Shown: positions 41,601-43,871, counted from the stretch's first letter. The stretch: 64,000 nucleotides of DNA from Strongylocentrotus purpuratus (GCF_000002235.5 NW_022145599.1:20953655-21017654); one strand, 5' to 3'. Numbers and translations are program-made. Notes: generated from the sequence alone by a model not told the origin.

Positions 41601-43841
41601 TTTATCCGATCTTATCCCTAACCATCCTATGTTTAATCTATGTAGAAATAACATGCGAGTACGATAAGAGAAACATTGGGCCCATTACTGATGCAACTTT
41701 TTAAATATTAGCCTAGAAATGACCACCAAACGGAAAAAAAATGACATTTTTTTCCGACAAATCTTCATAAAATCTGAGTTATAAACAACTCACAACTAGG
41801 CTCGGTAATGCAAATACGATTTTCTGAAAATTCAGGTGTGATTTTTTAAGTTTCTTTCAAGTATATTTCTGCGCATCGCAGCGCAAATTTTCTTCACTGC
41901 TTCAAAATCACCCTTGAAAATTTTTTTTGCAACGAATTTGATACGGGGTACGCGAGTGTTCCCCGTTCCTTGCGTGTTGAAAGTTTGGTAATACAAAGTT
42001 TGCATTGACTCGCGCACGAAAAAATGGCTCGAAAACAAATGTCTAAACGAGATATAAACAAGCTTTTGTATAGTTATAAGAGATCTACCGAGGTTTCTTT
42101 GTCGATATAATTTATTATATAGTCTCAATTAGAATTCAGAATTATCTCACTGAAACCGACGATGTTCTAGATCGTAGTTATTTTCACTTTGCCAGCAGAC
42201 GTTCTAGCGTGGTTTTGGCAAAAAGCTAGCCCGCCACCTTCCCACCTCGAACCTTTCGAGTTCCGCTAAAATTGTGCGCTGCGGAGCTCCGAAGGTGCGT
42301 TGGTATCGCTGGCAAACTCTCGGGCGGCTAGCTCCCCACGACGGACCATTCGCGGTATGGCGAGAGTGTGTGTGTGAGATACGATTTTGGATTCGAGAAC
42401 GCACGTACCACAACCGTGCGCGTCATTTTCAGCTGTCGAATGTCTATGACCAATTTTACATGTACGATTTTTAGTACAGATACTTGGTCAGTTTTCTTCT
42501 TATATCTTTGGTTTTACAACATTTAAAAATATAATTTCTTCAAATTTGCTCCTGACTCGGTTCAGACTAATTGTCCGATGTGTTTTCAAGTCAATTTCTT
42601 GAATATATTTTTTTGCATGAATTTGCCTATGTAAGCTAAAAAAGTTCTAGAGTAAAGGAGCCGGTAATCGGCCAGCTCCAGTTTTCGGCAGATCCATTGG
42701 ATGCACGGTAAAATCCCTTTAAAATACATCGCATAATAGCATATCACATATCCCACACATACCATACCATGCCAGAGTCACTTAAGAATCACATTTGCAA
42801 TGGAAAATATATCCTAAAATATCACATTTTAGCGATGTAATCGGCGGTCCCGCTACCCAAATCTGAAAAATCGAGTTTCTTACGCGTGTATGTAAGAAAT
42901 ATGGGTACCAGAAAATGAGCTTTATTTCAAGTATTTTCAGATTTAGAGCCCGATTTTGTGTTAGTCCCAAGCTCAAAAGTATCTCATCGCATGTATTAAA
43001 TCAATGCAGCCGGACCCCGCCACGCACACACGATATGTCTGTCTAATTCAGATTCCAACTTCCGATCACCGCTGTGCCTGTCTTCGGCCAGGCGAGCACC
43101 AGGGAGCTCCGGCGTGGGATACCTGCTCCGCCAGCTTGTGCTATACATCAGCGCGGAAACGCACGGCGCGCGCGAGCGCTTCCTATTGACTTTGTACATG
43201 CGGCCGTAAACTGAAACGCTCGGCCGATAACTGGCTCCAAAACAGTGAAAATTGAAATGAATATTGTCATGGCAATTCGTGATTTTTTTCTGGAATTCTT
43301 TTTTTGTTTAAATAATAATATTTGCTTCATGATTTGAACAAGAAATGATAATAAATAGGAAGTAAAGAGTCCAAAAAATAGGATTTTGTCTTAAGTGGCC
43401 GAAAACCGGCTCCTTTACTCTATGTGTGGTGTGCGAGGTTTGTTGGGTGCGGGAATGGGAGATTAATATGAAGGCATCTTAGTTTTTGCTTAGATCACTC
43501 TTCAGGCAGGTTTATTGGTGCCAAATAAAACTAGGCGATATCACTATCATTGCTCATATAGGCCTATAGCCCTGACTGAGGCTGAGGGGCAAGTCACACT
43601 CGCAGTCGCATACGTCACTCACAGTCAAACATGAAATCGAATGCGTGGGACAAGGTGGGCCAACATAGTACGTAGAAGTAAGGCTCAAGGTAATTGGTAG
43701 GTGAATACTTCAATGGAAATTTATGTCAAAAGGAACATTTATTCTATAACTACTTCTATGGAAACACTTTACTATCATTCTGTGCCTTAAAGTACCCTAA
43801 TTCAGGCTTAATCGACAAACTTACCATTCGTACGTCGCCAT
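10696..43841 (-). CDS. VPS35L: VPS35L, VPS35-like subunit of Retriever/Commander: complete gene, 30 coding exons
   Basis: VPS35L (C16orf62) is the alpha-solenoid scaffold of Retriever. With VPS26C and VPS29, and the CCC complex, it recycles SNX17 cargo such as integrins from endosomes. Reading right to left, 30 exons join in one frame: 2973 nt, 990 residues plus stop, close to the human length (about 960). Landmarks shared with human are the N-terminal HPLKPIT motif, VDPLSS/DPLSLF low-complexity patches, [62 protein letters not shown]-like, VDSNDALYG, and the C-terminal LQTRT before TAG (10696-10698). Residues 50-113 are Ala/Pro-rich and predicted disordered; the rest is helical solenoid. Introns carry most of the transposons listed here. 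No exon is broken. Coding coordinates are given exon by exon below; the UTR ends are not defined. Confidence 0.95.
11231..11378. mobile_element. Short inverted-repeat element, CCCTGTTTCAT family, copy 1
   Basis: About 148 bp with ends GGCCCTGTTTCATAAAACTT and its complement. The interior holds a CCAATCAAATG block shared with the copies near 19051-19200, 19201-19346 and 33415-33550. It lies in VPS35L intron 29. Confidence 0.75.
11497..11850 (-). pseudogene. Decayed copy of VPS35L exon 29, split by a transposon
   Basis: The plus-strand text at 11497-11546 (GTCCATTCTT ... GGGCTAGACCGGACATG) tracks exon 29 at about 11940-11990 (GTCCATTCTTC ... GAGCTAGACCCGACATG) with substitutions. After an inserted element (11547-11821) the match resumes as GTTAACTGACACCATCAG against GTTGACTGATATCACCATGG. 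It is therefore a partial duplicate of the neighbouring exon, sitting in intron 29 and no longer a plausible exon. Confidence 0.7.
11547..11821. mobile_element. Inverted-repeat element, TTTCACAAAGA family, copy 1
   Basis: A 275-bp element whose ends are perfect 58-bp inverted repeats, beginning GGGGAGTGTTTCACAAAGAC. It is inserted in the decayed exon 29 copy. Relatives lie at 15775-16096, 21141-21451, 22888-23252 and 34384-34669. This copy has the longest perfect arms that I compared, so it may be the youngest. Confidence 0.85.
11921..12070 (-). CDS. VPS35L: VPS35L exon 29
   Basis: Encodes about residues 909-958. The acceptor is TTTATAG before GGCGGCGTG and the donor is ATG|GTAAGA. It reads [20 protein letters not shown] and later [18 protein letters not shown], against human KRQSSLGLSFFNSILAHG and LWHLAQRHGCADTRTM. 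Confidence 0.95.
12562..12583. repeat. Poly-C tract (22 bases)
   Basis: An uninterrupted C run followed by a short (CA)n patch, in VPS35L intron 28. Confidence 0.9.
12700..12889. repeat. AT-rich repeat with a 22-bp perfect palindrome
   Basis: Holds CCCAATAACCATGGTTATTGGG at about 12808-12829 (given here as two 11-base half-sites, CCCAATAACCA and TGGTTATTGGG). Several further ACCATGGTTA motifs sit on each side. It abuts the LINE fragment at 12890 and is probably part of a palindromic transposon. Confidence 0.45.
12890..13975 (+). mobile_element. LINE fragment (CR1/Jockey group), 3' end of reverse transcriptase
   Basis: An open frame at 12950-13570, readable from about 12890, encodes the end of a non-LTR reverse transcriptase and its C-terminal region. 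Motifs include [50 protein letters not shown] (the thumb-like segment), and [10 protein letters not shown], then [13 protein letters not shown] and [10 protein letters not shown]. Catalytic palm motifs and the endonuclease are missing, so the element is 5'-truncated and dead. The 3' part ends in an AT-rich tail near AATAAAATAAATAG at about 13975. It lies in VPS35L intron 28 in antisense to the gene. The long intact frame suggests a fairly young insertion. Confidence 0.85.
14262..14352 (+). ncRNA. Degenerate tRNA-Leu/Ser-like sequence with Pol III A and B boxes
   Basis: An A-box-like TGGCCGAGCGG (about 14273-14283) and B-box-like GAGTTCGAATCCC (about 14326-14338) are spaced like a long-arm tRNA. 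The 3' end CTTCGTCA resembles tRNA-Leu, and a run of about 27 T follows, which would stop Pol III. The T stem and acceptor stem do not pair well, and I cannot assign an anticodon, so it is probably a tRNA pseudogene or a SINE head and not a working tRNA. Confidence 0.45.
14387..14432. repeat. Perfect 18-bp hairpin
   Basis: The arms AGTATTAATGACTGCTTT and its exact complement surround a 10-nt loop, just after the tRNA-like sequence and its T run. Confidence 0.7.
14622..14737 (-). CDS. VPS35L: VPS35L exon 28
   Basis: Encodes about residues 870-908. The acceptor is TTCTTCAG before TGGATTC and the donor is GAT|GTGAGT. It reads [15 protein letters not shown] and [14 protein letters not shown], against human VDSNDSLYGGDSKFL and ILEHLKTLAKD. 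Confidence 0.95.
14798..15194. mobile_element. TTAAAG-group element, GAAGGTTGAGTT family, copy 1
   Basis: About 400 bp, with ends TTTAAAGATAAAGTTGGGTT and CTCAACCTTCTCTTTAA. It shares its whole length with 28508-28878 and, reversed, with 20819-21475. The internal blocks ATGCGATTGCATTGTGAAAG and TGATCATCTAGCAT are common to all three. No coding capacity. Confidence 0.8.
15775..16096. mobile_element. Inverted-repeat element, TTTCACAAAGA family, copy 2
   Basis: Left end GGGGGTGTTTCACAAAGATC; right end GGGTCTTTGTGAAAC followed by a 20-base C run (16077-16096) in place of the short terminal CCCC. It is in VPS35L intron 27. Confidence 0.8.
16150..16315 (-). CDS. VPS35L: VPS35L exon 27
   Basis: Encodes about residues 815-870. 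The acceptor is GTCTTTGTAG and the donor is ATG|GTGAGT. It reads [20 protein letters not shown] and later [18 protein letters not shown], against human [20 protein letters not shown] and HLLSAMSQETYLYHIDK. Confidence 0.95.
16390..16636. repeat. Inverted repeat cluster with TTGCAAT motifs
   Basis: The arm at about 16395-16442 (GCAATTGATCGCAACTC ... TTTCTTGCAACGTCCCA) is inverted at about 16553-16595. A further GCAATCAATCGCAAAGTTC block lies at about 16605-16625. It is probably a palindromic non-autonomous transposon in intron 26. Confidence 0.55.
17420..17465. repeat. (GA)n microsatellite
   Basis: A GA-rich run with a few interruptions in VPS35L intron 26, close to exon 26. Confidence 0.8.
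17667..17806 (-). CDS. VPS35L: VPS35L exon 26
   Basis: Encodes about residues 768-814. The acceptor is AATTTTCAG and the donor is CCG|GTGAGT. It reads [18 protein letters not shown] and [17 protein letters not shown], against human ADAFFKAAISLVPEVPKM and FLSTLLIVP-like. Confidence 0.95.
18077..18219. mobile_element. CATACCTGCCAAC inverted-repeat family, diverged copy
   Basis: Left end CATACCAGCCAACC and right end GTATGGCTGACAGCTATG are worn forms of the ends seen at 24639-24812 and 36443-36803. About 140 bp, in VPS35L intron 25. Confidence 0.55.
18335..18500. repeat. Degenerate direct duplication beside exon 25
   Basis: Two related blocks (CATATATTGGTCGCCAATCT / CATATCTTGGTTGCCAATTT, each followed by GACTAATCTA) are about 120 bp apart. 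The second ends at the exon 25 donor region. Confidence 0.5.
18511..18625 (-). CDS. VPS35L: VPS35L exon 25
   Basis: Encodes about residues 730-768. The acceptor is GTATTCTAG and the donor is AAG|GTACGC. It reads [20 protein letters not shown] and [18 protein letters not shown], against human CVAYCFITIPSLAGIFTRL and LYLHSGQVALANQCLSQ. Confidence 0.95.
19051..19200. mobile_element. CCCTGTTTCAT family element, copy 2
   Basis: Diverged copy with ends TTCCTGTTTCATCAAACT and GATTTGTGCAACAGGTCCC. It is directly adjacent to the better-kept copy that starts at 19201, so one element probably inserted beside the other. Confidence 0.65.
19201..19346. mobile_element. CCCTGTTTCAT family element, copy 3
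   Basis: Ends GGGCCCTGTTTCATGAAACT and AACAAGTTTTGTGCAACAGG. The interior CCAATCAAATGCCACGATTT matches the copy at 11231. Its right end is only about 20 bp from exon 24, so it forms part of the exon 24 donor-side intron. Confidence 0.75.
19368..19445 (-). CDS. VPS35L: VPS35L exon 24
   Basis: Encodes about residues 704-729. The acceptor is CATTGACAG and the donor is AGG|GTAAGG. It reads [20 protein letters not shown] then TSAFVR, against human [20 protein letters not shown] and TAAFVR. Confidence 0.95.
19833..19931 (-). CDS. VPS35L: VPS35L exon 23
   Basis: Encodes about residues 671-703. The acceptor is TAACTGCAG and the donor is CAG|GTAAAT. It reads [18 protein letters not shown] then [15 protein letters not shown]; human has [16 protein letters not shown]. 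Confidence 0.95.
20508..20571 (-). CDS. VPS35L: VPS35L exon 22
   Basis: Encodes about residues 649-670. The acceptor is ACCCACAG and the donor is AAG|GTAAAC. It reads [20 protein letters not shown], with the Asn codon split across the junction; human has NALTLEDEKRMLSYLINGF. Confidence 0.94.
20819..21475. mobile_element. TTAAAG-group element, GAAGGTTGAGTT family, copy 2, carrying a nested element
   Basis: Reverse-oriented relative of 14798-15194 and 28508-28878. The match runs from TTTAGAGAAGGTTGAGTTC at 20819 to GCAATCGCATGACCA, is interrupted by the 21141-21451 element, and resumes as AGAAATCAACTTTATCTTTA. The interruption is flanked by CCAG/CCAG, a possible short target duplication. Confidence 0.8.
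21141..21451. mobile_element. TTTCACAAAGA family element, copy 3 (nested)
   Basis: Ends GGGGATGTTTCACAAAGATC and GGATCTTTGTGAATCACACC. It is inserted in the element at 20819-21475, so it is younger than that one. Confidence 0.8.
21493..21573 (-). CDS. VPS35L: VPS35L exon 21
   Basis: Encodes about residues 622-649. The acceptor is TTTCTGTAG and the donor is CAA|GTAAGA. It reads [20 protein letters not shown] then TMHDSI, against human [20 protein letters not shown] and TMHDSV. Confidence 0.95.
21775..22075. repeat. (ATC)n microsatellite
   Basis: About 300 bases of ATC repeats, purest at 21894-21926 and 21949-21975, in VPS35L intron 20 and ending about 50 bp from exon 20. Confidence 0.9.
22127..22212 (-). 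CDS. VPS35L: VPS35L exon 20
   Basis: Encodes about residues 594-622. The acceptor is TTTTTGCAG and the donor is CAA|GTGAGT. It reads [20 protein letters not shown] then KTIMEAFCK, against human [20 protein letters not shown] and KCIMDAFIK. Confidence 0.95.
22740..22802 (-). CDS. VPS35L: VPS35L exon 19
   Basis: Encodes about residues 573-593. The acceptor is TTTTACAG and the donor is ATG|GTAAGT. It reads [20 protein letters not shown], against human LQLIIKKVIAHFHDFSVLFS. Confidence 0.94.
22888..23252. mobile_element. TTTCACAAAGA family element, copy 4 (worn)
   Basis: The left end is decayed (GGCTGGTAAGATCCTAAGTC); the right end is AGGATCTTTGTGAAACACC followed by a 13-base C run. Sequence at about 23040-23115 that is not found in the other copies looks like a further insertion. 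Confidence 0.65.
23490..23570 (-). CDS. VPS35L: VPS35L exon 18
   Basis: Encodes about residues 546-572. The acceptor is GGTTTTCAG and the donor is CAG|GTAACA. It reads [20 protein letters not shown] then FEQHYPQ, against human [20 protein letters not shown] and FEDSYPQ. Confidence 0.96.
23866..24052 (+). mobile_element. tRNA-Thr-derived SINE, copy 2
   Basis: The head has an A box (ATGACTCAGTGGTAGAGC), an anticodon-loop-like CTCGTAA (CGT would be Thr) and a B box (GGGTTTGAAACC), laid out like a tRNA. The body from CCAAGTCGATGTGCTAGTGC onward matches 6009-6185. An A-rich patch follows (ACTAAAAGAAACAAGC). Such an element would be transcribed by Pol III and moved by a LINE. It lies in VPS35L intron 17. 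Confidence 0.75.
24156..24209 (-). CDS. VPS35L: VPS35L exon 17
   Basis: Encodes about residues 528-545. The acceptor is CGGGTATAG and the donor is ACA|GTAAGT. It reads [18 protein letters not shown], against human DYINCAEVWVEYTCKHFT. Confidence 0.95.
24639..24812. mobile_element. CATACCTGCCAAC inverted-repeat element
   Basis: About 174 bp with ends CATACCTGCCAACTTTCAAA and AATGGTTGGCAGCTATG. Same terminal family as 36443-36803. In VPS35L intron 16. Confidence 0.65.
24920..25036 (-). CDS. VPS35L: VPS35L exon 16
   Basis: Encodes about residues 489-527. The acceptor is CATTTCAG before CATAACC and the donor is TCA|GTAAGA. It reads [20 protein letters not shown] then [19 protein letters not shown], against human [21 protein letters not shown] and WKVITKLKNPQ. 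Its 5' part has decayed tandem copies at 25137-25850. Confidence 0.95.
25137..25850 (-). pseudogene. Five decayed tandem copies of VPS35L exon 16 and flanking intron
   Basis: The exon 16 acceptor-side text (plus strand: GTCAGATTGGTACC ... GACCGGTATAGGTTATGCTG, then AAATGAAAGG) recurs in worn form near 25147-25205, 25342-25410, 25470-25545, 25598-25665 and 25780-25845. Intronic partners (ATTGGCACAAGTAAG; CTATTGGCACAATGGGTGAA; ACTCTTTGAGAATCATGGG) repeat with them. Spacing varies from about 120 to 215 bp. All copies point the same way, inside intron 15. None keeps the exon frame, so they look like relics and not alternative exons. Confidence 0.75.
26000..26155 (+). mobile_element. Probable LINE 3' end with (CTGAAA)n tail
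   Basis: AT-rich text ending AATAAAACTGAAACTGAAAC. The short repeated tail after an AATAAA is typical of CR1/L2-type LINE 3' ends, but no protein-coding part is left. Confidence 0.4.
26251..26362 (-). CDS. VPS35L: VPS35L exon 15
   Basis: Encodes about residues 451-488. The acceptor is CTGAGCAG before TGCCTTG and the donor is AAG|GTAAAT. It reads [20 protein letters not shown] then [15 protein letters not shown], against human [19 protein letters not shown] and GMIKECDESGFPK. Confidence 0.95.
26426..26635. mobile_element. Inverted-repeat element, AGACCAGTTTACTAACATA ends
   Basis: Perfect inverted ends of about 26 bp, beginning AGACCAGTTTACTAACATAT, surround about 158 bp without coding capacity. 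Only one copy was seen. It lies in VPS35L intron 14, 64 bp from exon 15. Confidence 0.7.
27010..27056 (-). CDS. VPS35L: VPS35L exon 14
   Basis: A short 47-nt exon encoding about residues 436-451. The acceptor is TCTTACAG and the donor is CAG|GTAAAT. It reads [15 protein letters not shown], against human EALLTEMMERCKKLGN. Confidence 0.93.
27096..27479. mobile_element. TTAAAG-group element, TTAAAGGGAT family, copy 1
   Basis: Ends TTAAAGGGATCGTTTTAC and ACCGGATCCCTTTAA. Reverse-oriented relative of 32631-33004; shared blocks are TTAAATCTGAGAT, CAGTGTCTGTGATATGG, GGTTTTACC and TCAGTCAGGAACCCC-like. No coding capacity. In VPS35L intron 13. Confidence 0.75.
27534..27590. repeat. Short inverted repeat, GCCAGAAGGGC arms
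   Basis: AGCCAGAAGGGCGTTA is mirrored by AATGCCCTTCTGGTTCC across about 25 bp. The sequence on minus-strand intron 13 could form a small stem-loop. Confidence 0.45.
28025..28300 (-). mobile_element. Probable LINE 3' end (minus-oriented)
   Basis: Opens with GAATTGAATTGATTTATTG, the reverse of an (AATTC)n-type LINE tail, then A-rich text like the LINE 3' ends at 46060 and 63250. No protein motif is left. A C run lies at 28245-28260. Confidence 0.4.
28357..28479 (-). CDS. VPS35L: VPS35L exon 13
   Basis: Encodes about residues 395-435. The acceptor is CACCCTGTAG and the donor is GAG|GTAAGT. It reads [20 protein letters not shown] then [19 protein letters not shown], against human DTVQNQLVVQGVELPSY and LPLYPPAMDWIFQCISYHA. 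Confidence 0.95.
28508..28878. mobile_element. TTAAAG-group element, GAAGGTTGAGTT family, copy 3
   Basis: Ends TTAAAGATGAAGTTGAGTTC and CTCAACCTTCTCTTTAA, about 371 bp. Full-length relative of 14798-15194. In VPS35L intron 12, about 28 bp from exon 13. Confidence 0.8.
29450..29527 (-). CDS. VPS35L: VPS35L exon 12
   Basis: Encodes about residues 369-394. The acceptor is TTGTTTAG and the donor is CAG|GTAAGT. It reads [20 protein letters not shown] then LGTYQQ, against human [20 protein letters not shown] and LLTFKQ. Confidence 0.94.
29586..29870. repeat. (ACT)n/(ACC)n compound microsatellite
   Basis: About 285 bases: (ACT)n at 29586-29660, (ACC)n at 29664-29730, then mixed ACT/ACC. It lies in VPS35L intron 11, close to exon 12. 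Confidence 0.9.
30118..30535 (+). mobile_element. L2-like LINE 3' end
   Basis: The frame at 30125-30388 encodes the C-terminal tail of an L2/CR1-type ORF2: [38 protein letters not shown], then [10 protein letters not shown]. The 3' UTR ends in GAGCGCTTAGGGACATG ... GCGCTATACAAG and an (ATT)n tail (30507-30532), the usual L2-type terminus. Strongly 5'-truncated. In VPS35L intron 11. Confidence 0.85.
30607..30700 (-). CDS. VPS35L: VPS35L exon 11
   Basis: Encodes about residues 337-368. The acceptor is TTACCAG before GGAGTAC and the donor is AGG|GTAAGC. It reads [20 protein letters not shown] then [11 protein letters not shown], against human [20 protein letters not shown]. Confidence 0.96.
30715..30898 (+). 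mobile_element. SINE- or LINE-type tail, GCGCTATATAAAT(ATT)n
   Basis: Ends in TGTGCGCTATATAAATATCC and an (ATT)n run, like the L2-type tails at 30500 and 60580, but has no coding sequence. It begins near exon 11 and may be a SINE that uses an L2-type tail. Confidence 0.5.
31074..31268. mobile_element. TTAAAG-group element, TTAAAGCTCATCTGTAC family, copy 1
   Basis: Ends TTAAAGCTCATCTGTACTAG and GTGCAGTGGGCCTTTAA, 195 bp. Relatives at 33001-33191 and 38071-38263 share GGGATTAGAC, CACTTAACATAAGAAAAAG and CTATATAGAGGG blocks. Confidence 0.8.
31494..31541 (-). CDS. VPS35L: VPS35L exon 10
   Basis: A 48-nt exon encoding about residues 321-337. The acceptor is ACACACAG before CTATGTAG and the donor is AGG|GTAAGT. 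It reads [15 protein letters not shown], against human YVEASILKCNKFLSK. Confidence 0.94.
32102..32636. mobile_element. TTAAAG-group element, TACTATGTCCC family, complete copy
   Basis: Ends TTAAAGATACTATGTCCCTT and GGGATATAGTACCTTTAA, about 535 bp, without coding capacity. The same element is found at 52321-53564, where it carries an inserted LINE, and in part at 56693-56900, reversed. It abuts the next element at 32631. Confidence 0.8.
32631..33004. mobile_element. TTAAAG-group element, TTAAAGGGAT family, copy 2
   Basis: Runs from TTTAAAGGGATTGGGTAAAT to AACATTGTTAAAG. Inverted relative of 27096-27479. It lies exactly between two other TTAAAG-group elements and shares its terminal TTAA with each. 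Confidence 0.75.
33001..33191. mobile_element. TTAAAG-group element, TTAAAGCTCATCTGTAC family, copy 2
   Basis: Ends TTAAAGCTTATCTGTACTAG and GGACAGTGTGGCTTTAA. Third element of an end-to-end stack; its right end is 30 bp from VPS35L exon 9. Confidence 0.8.
33221..33395 (-). CDS. VPS35L: VPS35L exon 9
   Basis: A 175-nt exon encoding about residues 263-321. The acceptor is CCCCCCAG and the donor is a weaker CT|GTATCC. It reads [20 protein letters not shown] and later [20 protein letters not shown], against human GKLVYERIF and [20 protein letters not shown]. Confidence 0.95.
33415..33550. mobile_element. CCCTGTTTCAT family element, diverged copy 4
   Basis: Interior GTTATAAGCTACTGAAATC ... GATTGGCTGATCAGC and right end GCTTTGTGAAATGGGCCCC match the family seen at 11231 and 19201. 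The left end is unclear. Confidence 0.5.
33600..33905 (+). mobile_element. Probable LINE 3' UTR with (AAT)n tail
   Basis: Text ending GTTTGAAATGCCAAATAAAT followed by AATAATAATAA. This fits a LINE or SINE tail, but no protein-coding part is left. Confidence 0.35.
33974..34058 (-). CDS. VPS35L: VPS35L exon 8
   Basis: Encodes about residues 235-263. The acceptor is TCTTTTAG and the donor is TTG|GTAAGC. It reads [20 protein letters not shown] then ITDILDTF, against human [20 protein letters not shown] and ITDILDTF. Confidence 0.97.
34384..34669. mobile_element. TTTCACAAAGA family element, copy 5
   Basis: Ends GGAGTGTTTCACAAAGACTA and CTTAGTCTTTGTGAAACACC. The arms share the AACTATGGCAGGCC text of the 11547 copy, so these two are close relatives. 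Confidence 0.8.
34745..35040 (-). mobile_element. Probable LINE 3' end (minus-oriented)
   Basis: Starts TTCATTTCAAAGACTTTATT and continues with A-rich ATACAAACAATATACAAAAT text, like the minus-oriented LINE ends at 46060 and 63290. No coding part is left. Confidence 0.4.
35176..35304 (-). CDS. VPS35L: VPS35L exon 7
   Basis: Encodes about residues 192-234. The acceptor is TCGAACAG and the donor is CAG|GTGAGA. It reads [20 protein letters not shown] then [18 protein letters not shown], against human [20 protein letters not shown] and [13 protein letters not shown] 16-base G run sits 24 bp upstream in the intron (35328-35343 region). Confidence 0.96.
35690..35830 (-). mobile_element. LINE/SINE tail (minus-oriented)
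   Basis: The reverse of (ATT)n followed by GAACACTTTTATAGTGCTC ... GCAAGGTGC, resembling the L2-type 3' ends elsewhere. No coding sequence. Confidence 0.4.
35935..36017 (-). CDS. VPS35L: VPS35L exon 6
   Basis: Encodes about residues 164-191. The acceptor is ATATTCTAG and the donor is a weaker GAG|GTATCA. It reads [20 protein letters not shown] then EQLDDFEE, against human KVRTRLEELDDFEE. Confidence 0.94.
36031..36352. repeat. Tandem duplication, two ~160-bp copies beside exon 6
   Basis: Copies at about 36031-36189 and 36192-36352 share AAGGAAAATGAAATGAGA-like starts, CTTTGTAAAGAGACAT, CAATAAGCCTTATCTGACGA and GTAGAACATTACAGCCAAA. It starts 14 bp from the exon 6 acceptor. The exon itself is not duplicated. 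Confidence 0.8.
36443..36803. mobile_element. CATACCTGCCAAC inverted-repeat element, larger copy
   Basis: Ends CATACCTGCCAACATTTGAA and GAGGGTTGGCAGGTATG. The interior includes an A run (36690-36708) and CCGGATT repeats near the right end. Same family as 24639-24812. Confidence 0.7.
37041..37071 (-). CDS. VPS35L: VPS35L exon 5 (31-nt microexon)
   Basis: Encodes about residues 154-164 ([10 protein letters not shown] plus one base of the next codon). The acceptor is TTGTTTCAG and the donor is AGG|GTGAGA. It is required to keep the frame between exons 4 and 6; skipping it would shift the frame. Confidence 0.85.
37730..37849 (-). CDS. VPS35L: VPS35L exon 4
   Basis: Encodes about residues 114-153. 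The acceptor is CTCTTTCAG and the donor is ACG|GTGAGC. It reads [20 protein letters not shown] then SEKLSITT, against human DFEPWTNKRGEILARYTT and EKLSINLF. Confidence 0.95.
37960..38070 (-). mobile_element. LINE 3' end (minus-oriented), same family as 46060
   Basis: TTATTGACTCTTTGACCCCC ... GTGAGAGTACAAACAAATAT matches the terminus at about 46097-46160. Only the 3' UTR is left. It abuts the TTAAAG-group element at 38071. Confidence 0.55.
38071..38263. mobile_element. TTAAAG-group element, TTAAAGCTCATCTGTAC family, copy 3
   Basis: Ends TTAAAGCCCATCTGTACCAG and GTGCAGTGGGGATTAA; the interior is like 31074-31268. Its right end is about 20 bp from VPS35L exon 3. Confidence 0.8.
38285..38515 (-). 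CDS. VPS35L: VPS35L exon 3
   Basis: The largest exon here (231 nt), encoding about residues 37-113. The acceptor is TTACGCAG and the donor is GCA|GTAAGT. It reads [19 protein letters not shown], then [18 protein letters not shown], an Ala-rich run, and [18 protein letters not shown]. This is the flexible DPL-rich linker before the solenoid; human has VVDPLSSVLDGTDPLSMF. Confidence 0.96.
38927..39017 (-). CDS. VPS35L: VPS35L exon 2
   Basis: Encodes about residues 6-36. The acceptor is TCAATCCCAG and the donor is ACG|GTCAGT. It reads [20 protein letters not shown] then [10 protein letters not shown]; the HPLKPIT motif is shared with human. Confidence 0.94.
39256..39404 (+). mobile_element. LINE fragment, reverse transcriptase thumb region
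   Basis: Reads [20 protein letters not shown] then KVEKLQ, the usual ALVRPILEYA...LEKVQ segment of CR1/Jockey-group elements. It breaks off at a GC-rich insert. In VPS35L intron 1. Confidence 0.65.
39405..39890. repeat. GC-rich palindromic repeat block
   Basis: Contains the perfect palindrome CGGTCTAGCGCGCGCTAGAC plus CG at about 39418-39439. It has repeated CTCTGC(A/C)G(G)TGTGAA-type blocks and CTACGATAG(A/C) motifs at about 39590, 39762 and 39823. It interrupts LINE debris on both sides, so it is probably a transposon insertion. Family unknown. Confidence 0.5.
40040..40200 (+). mobile_element. LINE fragment, ORF2 C-terminal tail
   Basis: Reads [20 protein letters not shown] then [15 protein letters not shown] and a stop, the usual F..R.V.DWN.LP...V.A.SVNSFK tail of CR1-type LINEs. 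It probably belongs with 39256-39404. Confidence 0.7.
40925..41440 (+). mobile_element. LINE fragment, CR1-type ORF2 C-terminal part (broken)
   Basis: Reads [57 protein letters not shown]. At least one stop and one frame change break it. A separate insertion from 39256-40200, in intron 1. Confidence 0.7.
41441..42649. other. VPS35L intron 1 without recognised elements
   Basis: Includes a GC-richer patch at about 42220-42430 with a GTGTGTGTG run. I found no exon with usable splice sites or terminal repeats. Confidence 0.35.
42650..43420. mobile_element. TA-flanked inverted-repeat element (Tc1/mariner-like MITE)
   Basis: Terminal repeats begin GAGTAAAGGAGCCGGT and end ACCGGCTCCTTTACTC, each flanked by TA (42648-42649 and 43421-43422), the Tc1/mariner target. 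The arms match over about 25 bp with a few changes (AATCGGCCA versus TTTCGGCCA). The 771-bp interior has no transposase frame. In VPS35L intron 1. Confidence 0.75.
43825..43841 (-). CDS. VPS35L: VPS35L exon 1 (first coding)
   Basis: Only 17 coding nt: ATGGCGACGTACGAATG, with donor GTAAGT. It gives MATYEW, with the Trp codon split, against human MAVFPW. The AAAATGG start context is good. The 5' UTR and transcription start must lie between here and the transposon at 43937 or further right. Confidence 0.88.
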
Positions 43842-43861
43842 TTTCACCTATCCCAGATCTT

Positions 43862-43871
43862 ATCACGTGAC
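43862..43871 (-). promoter_or_regulatory. VPS35L: E-box, GTCACGTGAT (CLEAR-like)
   Basis: On the minus strand the sequence GTCACGTGAT sits 21 bases before the VPS35L ATG. It differs at one base from the CLEAR consensus GTCACGTGAC bound by TFEB/MITF proteins, and also fits USF. Position and sequence fit a promoter element of an endolysosomal gene; no binding is shown. Confidence 0.4.

Noticed and set aside
41441-42649. GC-richer patch as a CpG island or alternative VPS35L promoter
   Set aside because: No exon with a usable donor follows, and the ATG-bearing exon 1 at 43825-43841 fits the human N-terminus.
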